From the IMG/VR virus record IMGVR_UViG_3300045922_001059, positions 1 through 56,375 of that record: 56,375 nt of DNA; one strand, written 5' to 3'. The notes beneath the pieces are model-generated. The model was not told the origin of the DNA. It was given only the letters and a program-made list of their open reading frames with translations, and made no database searches. The position numbers were made by a program, and so were the translations under genes. This document shows, in pieces, positions 1-9,736 of this stretch (positions are counted from its first letter, which is position 1; each line of letters opens with the position of its first letter). Origin of the DNA: a virus.

Positions 1-42
1 CCAGCCTGCATAAGCGGGCCAGGTGCAAGCCCCTAGCTTTAG

Positions 43-228
43 CTATGGGGTAGTTGACTTTGCCCCGACCGATTCCGACGACCGCCAGTTGTCTCGGGCC
101 GCAAGACCCACCCCGCCCATTCCGATCGCGATCATCAGATCTGCCACTTCAGGAAACAGCCCGAAGGATTTCAATACCCCACCCAAAGCACCAATGATGC
201 CAAATATTGATGTCACTTTACTGTTCAT
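43..228 (-). CDS. Small holin-like membrane protein
   Basis: This 61-residue protein has two hydrophobic, glycine-rich stretches, at about residues 8-25 and 28-45, and a polar C-terminus rich in Ser, Thr and Lys. Small proteins of this kind are common as phage holins or holin-like proteins near tail-fibre genes. The ATG is preceded by AAAGG at a usable distance. It is the last gene of the left-going operon, after the beta-helix protein gene. No endolysin is visible next to it, so the holin role rests only on size, hydrophobicity and position. Confidence 0.55.
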   Translation of the reverse strand: MNSKVTSIFGIIGALGGVLKSFGLFPEVADLMIAIGMGGVGLAARDNWRSSESVGAKSTTP

Positions 229-251
229 CGATAAAGCCTTTCGTGTTCAGC

Positions 252-3200
252 TTATTGCCACACCGCCTGCGCGGCCACACCCGTCACGGCGACGAACGAC
301 CCGTTCGGGTCGAGCAGCGCCGTGCAGTCGCTATTGCCCAAGGCAAACCGATACTGCTTGCCCACGATGTTCCCGCTGGTCCTGAGCGGGAAGACCAGCT
401 GCGTGTACTGATCCTGCCCCAGGTCCAGGGCGACCGTCGCGTTCTTCACGCGCACCTGCCCGGCCACGAAGGTCCCGGTAATGCCGGTCAGCCGGTTGGT
501 CGTGGCCTCCCCGTCCGCGACGCCGATTACGGCGCCCGCGGGGAAGTAGAAGGCGTCCGCCGTGTCCTCGTCCACGCGCGTGAAGGCCTGCTGGTCCTCG
601 CTCATACACAGCGCCACGTTGGTCAGCGGCGGGTCGGCCGCGGTGACCTTGAGCGGGAGCCGCAGGCGCAGGCCGCCGTTGGGCCGCACGGTCAGCGTCG
701 TATCCGTGATCGGCGTGGCGCCGGCCTCGGTCCCGTGAAACCGCTCGATGCGGCCCGCGGGCTGTGACCACACGGGCTGCGTGGATGCAGGCAAGGTGCG
801 GACAGTGAAGTTCTCGCTACACACCTCCGGGCTCGCGCCGCCGCCGTCCGGGTCGCTGCACACCCGGAAGTGGTACAGCGTGTCCGCGGTCAGGCCGGAG
901 AGCGCGACGCTGTGGCTGGTGTTGTCCGCGCTCGTGTCCCCGGGGGTGCGATTCGCGTAGGGCGCCCCGTCCGTGTCCCAGTCCACGTTGCCGGTGCCGT
1001 TGACGCTGGTGGTCCAGGCGATTGTGACAGATGTGCTGGCGACGGCCGTCACCGCCGGTGTGCTCAGCGTGATGGCCGGGCTGCCGCCGAGGTCGATACT
1101 GGCACTCTCCAGCCGCAGCTCGATCAGGTTGCTGGTCGAGCCGTCATGTTTCACAGGCGAGAGCATCATGAGCGTGTCCCTCGCCGCGTCCGCGTCGTCG
1201 TCGTCGGAGTACTCGAGGTCGAACCCGAGCGAGGCGCCGGCGGTCAGGGCGACGTTGCCAAAACACGCCCGGGGGATCTTGAGCTCTACATCGAACGAGG
1301 CGTTATTCGTGGTTACGTTGGTTTGCAGCCCGGCGCACGCGCCGTTCTGCGCGCCGCTCGTGCCGTCCTGGACCACGTACACGCGCACGTCGTCCGCGCC
1401 CCACGGGCCGGTGCTGTCTTTGTTGCCGTCCACGTAGACGGCGATCGAATCGTCCCGCCACCACTGTGACCCGGAATCCCGCTTCGTCGTATCGTCCGTG
1501 GCCTGAAAGCGGAGCCACAGGTTGTCCGCGTCACGCAACACCTGCAGCGTGCCGCGCATGTCGCTGTTGCCGGTCCACTTGTCGGACCCGGACTTGATAC
1601 TGCCCGCCGCGCTCGACACGTCCCGCGTGGGCACGTTCGCCCACTCCGCGCGGCTCGTATCGACGGCAGGCGTCCCGTTGGTGTAGGCAAAGGCTTGCAC
1701 GGCGGGGATCTGTTCGCTCCCGCCGGCCACGTTATTGGTACAGGCGGCCGCGCCGAACGTCCGGGCCTCGCCGAACATGGCCTCGCCGATGCGCGCGCCG
1801 TTCTTCACGCAGCCGTAGGCGCTGCACGCCAGCGTCACTGCCTGCGCGGCCGTCACCGCCGTCTGCAGCGTGTGGTAGACCTGCGAGGTGCCGTTGATCG
1901 ACACCCCGGTGACCGTGGCGGCGCCGCCCCCGACGGTCACGGGCAGGCTCGCGTTCGTGGCGCTGGTGAGCGGCGCGCCGTAGTTGGTGTTCCAGGTGGA
2001 GACCAGGGTCGTGGCGTTGACGCTCCCCACCTCGCAGGCGACCAGGGTGGGCGGGTCGCGCTCCGCCCCGCGATCGACCCCGGCGCCAGTGTACGTTAAC
2101 GCCGGGCCGGCGGCGATGCCCGCGTCGATCGCCGCGCTCCCGTTCTGCACCCCGAAGCGCTTCGCGGCCGCGTCGATGAAGCTGGCGGTGGCGTTGGCAC
2201 TATTGGTCTCGCCGCTGGCCGTCACCCACTCGGCGTAGGTCTTGTTGGCGGTGAGCCCGGTGCACTGCTGCCCGCCGCTCCCGTCGCTGTCAGGCGAGAT
2301 GTAGAAGAGGTTCCCGCTGCCCTCGTACTGGTTGTGGGAGAAGGTGTAGTTGCTGAGCGCGCTGCGGAAGTTGCCGTTCTTGGTGATGCCGATGGCCACC
2401 CCGTTGCCGACGAACACATTGTTCCGCACGGTGTTGCTCTGCGACTCGCGCACACACACCCCGGCGGCGTTGTTGTAGAAGGTGTTGTTGTACGCGACGT
2501 TGTGCTTGGGGTAGCGGTCCTGGGTGGAGCCGAAGCGCAAGGCCTCGGCGTTGGCATTGCTCTCGACGATGTTCTCGTAGATCTGGTAGCCGTCGCACCC
2601 GGCTTCGATGTAGAGCATCACGCCGCTCTGCGTGTAGCCGTAGAGGTGGTTGCGGCGGATGACGTTGCGACTGTTCGCGTTCTGGCTGCCCGTATCACAC
2701 TTGATGACCCCGAGCCCCAGGGTCCCTACGGAGGCCGCGTTCGCGCCCGTCGCCCAGTTCTCCTCGACGATGTTCCACAGCGCATCGTCGCCGAATTTAA
2801 TCGAGTGGTCGATGCAGTTGGTCCCGCTCCCTTGCAAACTACACTTACTGTTGGTGATCTTGTTGCGCCGGACCCGCACGGCGGTGGACTGATCGATCCA
2901 CACCGAGCGGCCGTAGTTCCCTGCGAACTCGTTCCCCTCGATCAGGTGGCTGGTGACCTCGGGGCCGGGGTCGGTGGCCGGGCCGACGGCCTGCAGCCAG
3001 ATCGTGGCGGCGGGGCCGATATTGCCCCCGGCGTTGTCGTTGCCGTTGTTCTCGAACTTGTTGTTGACGAACTCCCACCCCAGGATCGGGGTCGTCGCCC
3101 GGTCAGCGTCCGCGTTACGCACGCGGATGACGTAGCGCATCTTGGCGTTGCGGATGTGCAGCCCCTCGATCCGCACATAACTCTTGTCGGTCGCCGAGAG

Positions 3201-3575
3201 CCAGGCGGTGTTACAGGCGCTCTCTGTGCCCGTGCACCCGGGCAGGGTCGGATCGATGATGGCCTGGCGGGCGTTCTCGGCCTTGATCGTCACGAGGGCG
3301 GTGGCAGACGTGCCGCCGACCGGGAGGGTGATCGGGTTCTCACTATATGTGCCGTCGCCCACGATCACCGTGTGGGCGCCGCCGGTGGTGAGGCACTGCT
3401 CGACGGCGTTCTTGAGCGTCCGCTTGCGGTCCGCGGCGGTCGCGCTCTGCGCCGTGGCGCACGAGTTGCTGTCGCTGCCCAATGTGCCGACATAGTATGT
3501 CGCTCCCCAGGCGGGGACGGTCCGAGCGAGGAGGAGCAGGAGGAGAATACCGTGCCACCATATCCGCATCTGCAT
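252..3575 (-). CDS. Secreted beta-helix / CBM9-like / FN3 protein
   Basis: About 1107 residues. The open frame runs further upstream, but the ATG at 3575 is preferred because GGGAGAGGGA lies just before it and it opens with a clean signal peptide (residues 1-23, hydrophobic core LLLLLLA, cleavage near AWG-A). Residues about 25-500 look like a right-handed parallel beta-helix, with many NxxxN and NNxF turns and an opening YYVGTLGSDSN-type motif seen in pectate-lyase-like proteins. Residues about 620-810 resemble a CBM9-like carbohydrate-binding domain, and about 830-920 an FN3 domain with the YHFRV signature. The C-terminal 170 residues are unrecognised. It probably binds or cuts polysaccharide. 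A signal peptide is odd for a virion fibre, so it may instead be exported by the infected or lysogenic cell. Confidence 0.75.
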   Translation of the reverse strand: MQMRIWWHGILLLLLLARTVPAWGATYYVGTLGSDSNSCATAQSATAADRKRTLKNAVEQCLTTGGAHTVIVGDGTYSENPITLPVGGTSATALVTIKAENARQAIIDPTLPGCTGTESACNTAWLSATDKSYVRIEGLHIRNAKMRYVIRVRNADADRATTPILGWEFVNNKFENNGNDNAGGNIGPAATIWLQAVGPATDPGPEVTSHLIEGNEFAGNYGRSVWIDQSTAVRVRRNKITNSKCSLQGSGTNCIDHSIKFGDDALWNIVEENWATGANAASVGTLGLGVIKCDTGSQNANSRNVIRRNHLYGYTQSGVMLYIEAGCDGYQIYENIVESNANAEALRFGSTQDRYPKHNVAYNNTFYNNAAGVCVRESQSNTVRNNVFVGNGVAIGITKNGNFRSALSNYTFSHNQYEGSGNLFYISPDSDGSGGQQCTGLTANKTYAEWVTASGETNSANATASFIDAAAKRFGVQNGSAAIDAGIAAGPALTYTGAGVDRGAERDPPTLVACEVGSVNATTLVSTWNTNYGAPLTSATNASLPVTVGGGAATVTGVSINGTSQVYHTLQTAVTAAQAVTLACSAYGCVKNGARIGEAMFGEARTFGAAACTNNVAGGSEQIPAVQAFAYTNGTPAVDTSRAEWANVPTRDVSSAAGSIKSGSDKWTGNSDMRGTLQVLRDADNLWLRFQATDDTTKRDSGSQWWRDDSIAVYVDGNKDSTGPWGADDVRVYVVQDGTSGAQNGACAGLQTNVTTNNASFDVELKIPRACFGNVALTAGASLGFDLEYSDDDDADAARDTLMMLSPVKHDGSTSNLIELRLESASIDLGGSPAITLSTPAVTAVASTSVTIAWTTSVNGTGNVDWDTDGAPYANRTPGDTSADNTSHSVALSGLTADTLYHFRVCSDPDGGGASPEVCSENFTVRTLPASTQPVWSQPAGRIERFHGTEAGATPITDTTLTVRPNGGLRLRLPLKVTAADPPLTNVALCMSEDQQAFTRVDEDTADAFYFPAGAVIGVADGEATTNRLTGITGTFVAGQVRVKNATVALDLGQDQYTQLVFPLRTSGNIVGKQYRFALGNSDCTALLDPNGSFVAVTGVAAQAVWQ

Positions 3576-3588
3576 CGTTCCCTCTCCC

Positions 3589-6141
3589 CTATTGCCCGCT
3601 CGGGCATTCGCCGGAATATGACGCGACGCAGGGGATGCGTCGCATGTTGTTAAATACCAGGTCCTTGATATTCCCGCTGAAGTCATAACTGCCCCACGAC
3701 CACGATTTCCCGGTATCCGACTCCAGCAGCAACTGACCGCAGCCGAGACAGGAGTTATACGAGAAGATGAACCCGTACTTTTGCATGGCCCGCAGGATAA
3801 TTTTCGTGTGCCTACCGACAGCGAGTGCGTTGACATCAATGTTCGGGTCAAGCATGAGGCGCTCGCCGAGGTAGCCGGCGGCCGGGCGGTCAGAGATCCC
3901 GGCGCGATACGCATTGCACGGCACGAACCCCCAGTGGTCCGGCTTACGCTCGCCCCAATAAGCGAACGCGATGGCGTGCTTGATCTCGCCCGCGTCCAAT
4001 TCCTCCTTTCGCACCGTCCCGTGAATGCGGGCAGAGGCCGTGCACGCCCACACCGCCCCGCCGAAAATATTGTCGTATGGGTTTAGGTGTCCGCGCCCGG
4101 TGAGCGGCCATTTACGCGCACCGCTGGCGCTCCACGTCGTGGCATCCGTCTTCTTTGCCGCGTACAGCTCCCAAACATACCCGTCCCCTTCGTTGACGAC
4201 AGACACCCAGCCGTCCGTACCGCCTGGCGGGACGCACTCCGCCGGCATCCGGCCCTGGTGCCAGCCTTGCTCCTGCGCCCCTGTCTTAATCCCGGAAACC
4301 GTAATAATCGGGTCGGACGGGGTGGCGGTGCAGAGCCGGTTGCCGTATTGCGTACGGCTGAACGTCAGTGACGAGGTGTTGTTCTTGATGTCGTTGACGA
4401 ACGCCGCCGAGTTCGGGTGTGGGTTGGCGAACGCCGCCACGAGCCCCGCCTGGTCCGTCGCAATGAGCTTGTACCAGGTGCTGGGCTGAACGAAATAGGG
4501 GCCAACCCCGTCCGTGCTGGCTGCGGCGGTGGTGAAGGTGATCTCACTGCTTGTGCCGGTGTTCCCCGCCGCGTCGGTCACGTCTACGACCGCGAAATAC
4601 TGCGTCGCCGCGGCCAAGGCGGAGAGCAGGATCAAGCATGTCCCGTTGTTGCTCGAGGTCGTCCCGGACGCATTCGGGTAGCTTCCCGTACTGGTCCCGT
4701 ACCGCACCCGGCACACCCCCTCCTCATTGGTGTTAGCCGTGACGGTCGCCGCGTTTGTGCCAACGTTACTCGCCGCCGGGCTCGTCACGGTCGGGGCCGT
4801 GGTATCCGGCGTCGTCAGTGTGCCGAGGGAGGTGGGTGAGTACTCACACAGCCCCCAGGTGGAAATATCGTTGAATTGTCCGAGGTTGGCCGAGTACGAA
4901 ATCCTTTGGAGGACGCTCGCCCCGGTGCCGGCGTCGCGGTCGCGGAGCATAAAGTTACAGAGCCCGAACCGCTGCGCGGACCCGTCGAACCCGAGATCAC
5001 AGGCCCCCTCGATCGTGTACGTGTTACCGCTCACCCCCCGCGTGAGTGTGCAGTTCCCGTTGTACGTATTGTTTGCACTCCCGTTCGGGTAGTTGCGGTC
5101 CAGGTAATTCGGGGTCACATTCGCACTCACCGCGAGTTTATACGTGGTCGCGGTAAAGGTCTGTGTCTGGTCGCTCTTCCAGTGGAACTCCGGCCCGTCG
5201 TCGTTGAAGATGGCACTCGAATCGTTACTCGACGCCGCGGCCTGCAAGTCGGCGTCCGTCCACTTCGCGCAAAAGTGCAGCCGGTCCGTTGCCGCGTTTT
5301 CCCACACAAACTGAAACGAGACGTCGCTGGTCGTGGTATTGTCCACGCCACGAAACTGGACCACGTTCGCCCCACCCCCCCCCCAGACTCCTTCTGTGCA
5401 CGCGCCGTTGTGCGTAATGGCATTCGTTCCCTTTTCGAGGATCGTGTAGTCCGGGGTCGGGGTGCCGCCCGCGGCAGACGGGAGCACAGGCACTGTAGTC
5501 GGTGAGGTACTGACATAAATGGCGTCCAGCGTTACCACGGACGACGACGGGGCGACGTACAAACAGGCCTCGCCGTTCAGTGTAAACGTCGCCTGGCTGG
5601 TGCCATGCCCCCCGGTCAGGAAGTTAAGGTCACGGCCGACCGGTCCCACCCACCCATATGTGCTTTCGGAGGTAAAGAGCATGGCCGCGGTGCTGTTACT
5701 CGGGACGGAGGGAATGGGAATAGTGTCGACCCACACTGTGTTGGTCACCGGACTCGCCACCGCGGCCGCCGTCTTCGCGTGTATAAACACGTAGTACGCA
5801 CCATTCGTGAAATTTCCACAGACCCAGACCTGCCCGGCTCCACCGACCTTCCCCTGGGACAAACGAACCGCGTTCCCGCCAGACGCCACGCCGTCTGCAA
5901 CAATCTCTATCGTTGCAGTCCGCCCCCCGCTTTCAAATTCCGCGGCATACCCTCCGGTTACCGAGGCGAAGGCTGCGGAGGTAGGGGATTCGTCAACCCT
6001 CTCGTCCCCGTCATTGTCGCGCCCGTCAGCGCACGTCGCGTGACCCGCGAGGGGACACTCAGGGGCAAAAGACGGCCTGGCGGCCTGTGCCGGTACGGTC
6101 AGCAGAAGAAGAAGTGCGATCTGCAGTACAAGCTGTGTCAT
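3589..6141 (-). CDS. Secreted CBM9-like / FN3 modular protein
   Basis: About 850 residues from the ATG at 6141, which has AAGGGA six bases upstream; a GTG 18 bases earlier overlaps the stop of the previous gene but has no ribosome site. Residues 1-20 form a signal peptide (hydrophobic core with cleavage near PAQA-A). A CADGRDNDGDxxVD segment near residue 40 resembles calcium-binding loops of secreted proteins. Residues about 230-430 look like a CBM9-like sugar-binding domain and about 440-540 an FN3 domain. The C-terminal 300 residues contain EIKHAIAF, LMLDPNIDVNAL and AMQKYGFI, which recall (from memory) a C-terminal module of secreted soil-bacterial proteins of unknown exact function. It sits between two other secreted modular proteins, suggesting a joint role at the cell surface. 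Confidence 0.7.
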   Translation of the reverse strand: MTQLVLQIALLLLLTVPAQAARPSFAPECPLAGHATCADGRDNDGDERVDESPTSAAFASVTGGYAAEFESGGRTATIEIVADGVASGGNAVRLSQGKVGGAGQVWVCGNFTNGAYYVFIHAKTAAAVASPVTNTVWVDTIPIPSVPSNSTAAMLFTSESTYGWVGPVGRDLNFLTGGHGTSQATFTLNGEACLYVAPSSSVVTLDAIYVSTSPTTVPVLPSAAGGTPTPDYTILEKGTNAITHNGACTEGVWGGGGANVVQFRGVDNTTTSDVSFQFVWENAATDRLHFCAKWTDADLQAAASSNDSSAIFNDDGPEFHWKSDQTQTFTATTYKLAVSANVTPNYLDRNYPNGSANNTYNGNCTLTRGVSGNTYTIEGACDLGFDGSAQRFGLCNFMLRDRDAGTGASVLQRISYSANLGQFNDISTWGLCEYSPTSLGTLTTPDTTAPTVTSPAASNVGTNAATVTANTNEEGVCRVRYGTSTGSYPNASGTTSSNNGTCLILLSALAAATQYFAVVDVTDAAGNTGTSSEITFTTAAASTDGVGPYFVQPSTWYKLIATDQAGLVAAFANPHPNSAAFVNDIKNNTSSLTFSRTQYGNRLCTATPSDPIITVSGIKTGAQEQGWHQGRMPAECVPPGGTDGWVSVVNEGDGYVWELYAAKKTDATTWSASGARKWPLTGRGHLNPYDNIFGGAVWACTASARIHGTVRKEELDAGEIKHAIAFAYWGERKPDHWGFVPCNAYRAGISDRPAAGYLGERLMLDPNIDVNALAVGRHTKIILRAMQKYGFIFSYNSCLGCGQLLLESDTGKSWSWGSYDFSGNIKDLVFNNMRRIPCVASYSGECPSGQ

Positions 6142-6151
6142 CCCATGTCCC

Positions 6152-8458
6152 TTACTCACTTAAAGTGGCGAACGCCGAGTAGACATTGAAGTCCGCGCTC
6201 GCACTCGCGGTCTCCATTTGCAGCGTCACCTCAAATGTCCGGTTCACGGTACTGTCAACCGCGAGGCTGCAGGCACTCGACCCAAAGCTCGACTGGCTAT
6301 ACCACCCTCCCATCCGTTGCGCGTTCGTCGCGCCCTTCGCCGTCAGCCAGACGTTGACGCGAAGTGCCCTGCGGGATGTTGATGTGCCGACTGACGGGGA
6401 GGCAATCGTGCACGACGAGCCCCCATATTTTGCACGCACCGTGTAGGTGACACCCGCCCCTGTGTTGTTGAGCTGGTCGCCATCCACCTCCACGCGCAGT
6501 TGACGGTCCGTGCCGAGGTCATTGCCATTGACCGTAAAACTGAAAACGGTTGTCTCCACAGTGCTATTCGACACCGAGGTGGTGCCGACGTTGCGCGCGT
6601 AGACGGGTTGTCGCGGAGTCGCCCATTTGACCCCCGCTGACTGCGCCGAGTCAGCAGTCAACACCTGCCCGTTTGTGCCCACGGCAACCCGGGCCGCGGC
6701 ATCGGCGCCGGTACCAGCAGCGATGTCACCTTTAGCGTCCCAGATCACGTCGGACGCCACGGCCCCGCCCCTCGCCTTGTAAATGACAAGGTCTTGATGG
6801 CCGGCACGGAGGGTCGCCGGGGCCACGGTTACGATGGTCGCGTCGTTTGACGCCTTCCGCACAGTGATCGACCCGGTTGTGGCGGCACTCTTCTTGACCG
6901 CAAGAATATTCCCCCAGTTTGTCCTGGCAGTCGAGACGGCCGTGGTCCCGTTCAGGGTAACCGTCTCGATAGAGAGGTCAGAGCTGTCCCCCCCACTGGT
7001 TGTCCCGTAAATAGTCACATTTTGTGTGGTATCTCCGGTAGCACTAGAGAGTACCTCCACACCATCGTTCGACGGCTGTGTAGAGAATGTGCCGGTCCCG
7101 GCAAAGACCTCAACCTCGCGCCCAAGTGCGCTGGCACGCGCGAAACGAACGGCATCTGCGCGTCCGGCGAACGTGGCAGTCTCTCCGTCATTCACCTCGA
7201 CGTATGCATCGCCGAGGTCAGCGAACGCCCGCGGGTTGCCGCCTGCGCCATCCGAGCAAAAATACTTCTCTTCGTTGGCAGTGTCCGTAAACGTCTGCCT
7301 GTCGTCCTCACAGGTGCCGGCGCCGGGCGGGATGCCTTGCGCAGTCGTCAGGGCCGCGGGGACAGTGGACATGGCAAACGTACCGTCCGGCGTCAGGCGG
7401 GAATATCCGTTCGGGCCGTTTGCTCCTATCCCCCCAAATATTCCGTCCTCATTGATCGTGAGCAGGTCGCTGCCCGCGCTATTCTTGACCCGCAGCACCC
7501 GCCCCGCGCCCAACTTCCAGGTCTGGTCACACGGCGTGACCCCGTTGAGGCACTCCACGACGAAGCCGGTGGTAGAGTCGAGGTACCACCGCACCTGCAT
7601 CATCCCGTCCTTGAGGACCAGCGGGTTGGCCTCGTTGGCGTTCTCGACGGTACGGTCCACGTTGGTGACGGCCGTGAGGCCGGGGGTGGGGACGGTCGGG
7701 TTGTGGAGCGGCACAGCCTCCCCGGCCCGGCAGACGCAGGCGAGCGGCGGGGCGCCGGCGGCCAGGTCCTGACAGTTCGTCGTCTCTTCGACCACGAACG
7801 CGACATCATCCCCGAGCGCGCCACAATCTGGCAGGGCGGCCGTCGTATAGCGCGTCAGTTTCGGGGCGATCGCGCCGTTCGCGTCGCGTTGCAGAACCGT
7901 ATTGGGGGTATTCGCGGTGGTCCCGACCGGGGTGCGGCCCCGCTCGTTCCACTGGCTGCCGTCATACGTCAGCATCAGCGTCCCGCCCGCCGGCATCACG
8001 AACGGCGTGGACTGGAGCGCGAGCACCCCGGCGCTTGTGCTGAAGGTCGCGGTGTTGCCGCCGACGTTGTGGATCGTTGTCGTGCGCCCCGACGCTATGC
8101 CGGTTTCGTCCATGGTCACGGTACAGCCGTCGGGGTCCGCGGTCTGGAGATGGACGTTCGCGGCGCCGGGGAGGATCGTCACCGTGCCGGGGTTGGCGTC
8201 CCCGGAGTCGCCGCAGATGACCAGTTGCGGGGTGGCGCTCACCGTCCAGGTGAGGTCCGTGACGGCGCCCGGCACGGCGCAGTTAATCGCTGTCGCCCCC
8301 GGGGTACATGTCACCCCGGCCCCCTCCATGTTCAGAATGGGGCGGGGCGGGAGGGCCACGCCGTCTTGCGCCACCCGCGGCGGCGGCGGGATGAGCTGCG
8401 CGGACGCCACCCCGGCCCACGCGAGTAGCCAGCACAGGAGGCCAATACTCCACCGCAT
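6152..8458 (-). CDS. Tail-fibre-like protein with signal peptide
   Basis: About 768 residues from ATG 8458, chosen because GTGAGG precedes it and it starts directly with a signal peptide (MRWSIGLLCWLLAW, cleavage near ASAQ). An in-frame ATG eight codons upstream lacks these features. The N-terminal third holds repeated beta-rich segments with G-x-T-A-N-T-P-type turns. Near residue 590 is WDAKGDIAAGTGADAAARV followed by VGTNGQVLTAD and VKWATP, a signature common in phage tail fibres and receptor-binding proteins. The C-terminal 110 residues look like a small beta-sandwich tip domain. Together these suggest a fibre protein, but the Sec signal is unusual for a cytoplasmically assembled tail. It overlaps the next gene's possible GTG start. 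Confidence 0.75.
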   Translation of the reverse strand: MRWSIGLLCWLLAWAGVASAQLIPPPPRVAQDGVALPPRPILNMEGAGVTCTPGATAINCAVPGAVTDLTWTVSATPQLVICGDSGDANPGTVTILPGAANVHLQTADPDGCTVTMDETGIASGRTTTIHNVGGNTATFSTSAGVLALQSTPFVMPAGGTLMLTYDGSQWNERGRTPVGTTANTPNTVLQRDANGAIAPKLTRYTTAALPDCGALGDDVAFVVEETTNCQDLAAGAPPLACVCRAGEAVPLHNPTVPTPGLTAVTNVDRTVENANEANPLVLKDGMMQVRWYLDSTTGFVVECLNGVTPCDQTWKLGAGRVLRVKNSAGSDLLTINEDGIFGGIGANGPNGYSRLTPDGTFAMSTVPAALTTAQGIPPGAGTCEDDRQTFTDTANEEKYFCSDGAGGNPRAFADLGDAYVEVNDGETATFAGRADAVRFARASALGREVEVFAGTGTFSTQPSNDGVEVLSSATGDTTQNVTIYGTTSGGDSSDLSIETVTLNGTTAVSTARTNWGNILAVKKSAATTGSITVRKASNDATIVTVAPATLRAGHQDLVIYKARGGAVASDVIWDAKGDIAAGTGADAAARVAVGTNGQVLTADSAQSAGVKWATPRQPVYARNVGTTSVSNSTVETTVFSFTVNGNDLGTDRQLRVEVDGDQLNNTGAGVTYTVRAKYGGSSCTIASPSVGTSTSRRALRVNVWLTAKGATNAQRMGGWYSQSSFGSSACSLAVDSTVNRTFEVTLQMETASASADFNVYSAFATLSE

Positions 8459-8465
8459 GCCGCCC

Positions 8466-8855
8466 TCACTTCGTCGAGACATCGACGTCCACGGCCGAGG
8501 TCTGGCTGTCCAGGAGCGCGCAGAGGCTCCCGGCCCACCCCTCGTGGTTGACCGAGTGCACGTAGGTCCCGCCCTGGAGCACCTGCACGCAACCGTTTGG
8601 CGAGGTGACCCCGGGGCAGGTGCCGGCCTGGTGGTTGACCTCCGCGGGGTTCGCCTCGCAGACCCATATGGGCACGGCTGCCGCGAACGGCACCTGCACG
8701 CGGGCCGAGTAGCGAATGGCTTGGGCGATCAGCGTCCCCTGGCTGGCGGAGGTGACGGCCACCCGCGACCGGACGACCCCGACAGTCGTTTGGGCAAAGG
8801 CGGGCTGGACGCTCAGGGCGAGCAGGGCCACGAGGGCGACATTACGAAACCACAC
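8466..8855 (-). CDS. Small secreted protein, unknown function
   Basis: 129 residues starting with GTG at 8855. Residues 1-22 are a clear signal peptide (VALVALLALSVQPAFA-Q). The mature part has four cysteines (two around CEANP...CPG, then CVQV and CALL), which could form disulfides after export. It is the first gene after the promoter and leader element at 8868-8926 and ends next to the start of the tail-fibre-like gene. I do not recognise the family. Its company with three other signal-peptide proteins suggests a periplasmic or surface role. Confidence 0.65.
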   Translation of the reverse strand: MWFRNVALVALLALSVQPAFAQTTVGVVRSRVAVTSASQGTLIAQAIRYSARVQVPFAAAVPIWVCEANPAEVNHQAGTCPGVTSPNGCVQVLQGGTYVHSVNHEGWAGSLCALLDSQTSAVDVDVSTK

Positions 8856-8867
8856 GCACCGTACCCG

Positions 8868-8926
8868 CGTCCCTCGTGGAGGATCTGGTGTAGGGATATT
8901 GTAGCCGACGCCCCCCTAGCGATCAA
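8868..8926 (-). promoter_or_regulatory. Promoter with conserved 5' leader hairpin (P1)
   Basis: On the minus strand a TACAAT box lies at 8903-8898, followed nine bases later by the leader CCAGATCCTCCACGAGGGAC (8888 down to 8868). Near-copies of this leader follow -10-like boxes at 25892-25932 and 34822-34857. Here the small hairpin arms are CCTC/GAGG where the other copies have TCTC/GAGA, so pairing is kept although the sequence changes. It sits in the gap upstream of the secreted-protein operon (8855 to 43). No good -35 box is obvious. Confidence 0.55.
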
Positions 8927-9473
8927 CCGCACCGGGGCGCCCCTTTATCATCGCCGCCCGCTGTGCCCCCGCACGCCGCCGCGGCGCGTCCGGGCGGGCC
9001 ATGGCGGCCTTCTCCTTCAGGCGGTCCCCGCAGTGGCAGTCGTCCTCCGCGACGCACCGGCAGGCGTGCGCGTCAACCGACCCCGCGAACGCGCGCAGGC
9101 ACTCGAATTCTCCCGCGACCAGTACCCACCCCGCCATGTTCGCGTCCAGCGGGAGGTCCTCCTCGCGGACGCACTGCGCGCGCCCCAGCGTAAACAGGGC
9201 CTCCTCCAGCCCCCGCACGGCCGCGGCCCGGTGCTCCGGGGAGGAGAAGGCGGCCTCGTTGAGCGCCCACACCCCGGTCCCCGGCACGAGGCGGACCACG
9301 CACGTCCCCCCGCGGCCGTGCGGGTGGCGCGTGTGGTCGCAGGGCGCCCCCTCGGCGCACATGTCGCAGTCGATGTCACAGCACGGCGCCGGGCAGTTCG
9401 CCGCCGTCTTCTTCCACACCCGCCCCGGAAAACTCCAGCACTCCGGGCTGCCGTGTTCCCATATGTGCAGCAT
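8916..9473 (-). CDS. Cys-rich protein, possible zinc-binding module
   Basis: 185 residues; ATG at 9473 has GGGAGGT seven bases upstream. Residues about 27-60 contain a dense cysteine/histidine block (CCDIDCDMC, PCDHTRHPHG, then GGTCVVR). A second cluster lies near residues 137-147 (CRCVAEDDCHC). The first block has a close counterpart in the small gene at 9720-10118, pattern CDI-x-C-x-C-x(n)-PC-x-H-x(n)-GG-x-CV-x-R, so the two share a module. The C-terminus is basic. No enzyme motif was recognised; zinc binding is inferred from the Cys/His spacing. Confidence 0.65.
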   Translation of the reverse strand: MLHIWEHGSPECWSFPGRVWKKTAANCPAPCCDIDCDMCAEGAPCDHTRHPHGRGGTCVVRLVPGTGVWALNEAAFSSPEHRAAAVRGLEEALFTLGRAQCVREEDLPLDANMAGWVLVAGEFECLRAFAGSVDAHACRCVAEDDCHCGDRLKEKAAMARPDAPRRRAGAQRAAMIKGRPGAVDR

Positions 9474-9535
9474 CTCTACACCTCCCTGTGGCTCTGCGCC
9501 GGCGGCCTACGGAGAGGGCGGCCGCAGGTCCCGCG

Positions 9536-9736
9536 TCATTGCGTTTGTAGGCGAGCAGCAGCTTCTGGATTGCGTGCATTGACATATCTGTAGGCCTGCA
9601 GGTTCCGGATTTGCGGTTGCATCACAGGCCCTAGCACTGGGTAATTCTGCACATACTGGGCCTGCGAAGGGTATAAAAACGGATTATTTGAGTATCCCGC
9701 AAAACCATAGCTTCGCGGGTCATTCGGGTTTGGCAT
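9536..9736 (-). CDS. Small Tyr/Asn/Pro-rich protein
   Basis: 66 residues with AGAGGAG well placed before the ATG. The composition is rich in Tyr, Asn, Pro and Gln (for example NPFLYPSQAQYVQNYP), with no charged core, membrane segment or known motif. It overlaps the end of the Cys-rich gene at 9720 by 17 bases, which fits translational coupling. Such low-complexity small proteins in tail regions may be minor virion proteins, but nothing here proves it. Confidence 0.6.
   Translation of the reverse strand: MPNPNDPRSYGFAGYSNNPFLYPSQAQYVQNYPVLGPVMQPQIRNLQAYRYVNARNPEAAARLQTQ

Noticed and set aside
33-53. Hairpin CCCCTAGC/GCTATGGGG overlapping the stop of the holin-like gene as a terminator
   Set aside because: It has a bulge, is short, and is not followed by a T run on the minus strand.
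2334-3653. Long plus-strand open frame opposite the beta-helix gene
   Set aside because: High GC leaves long shadow frames. The product is rich in Val, Gly, Arg and Asp repeats with no domain pattern, while the minus strand encodes a clear protein with signal peptide and ribosome site.
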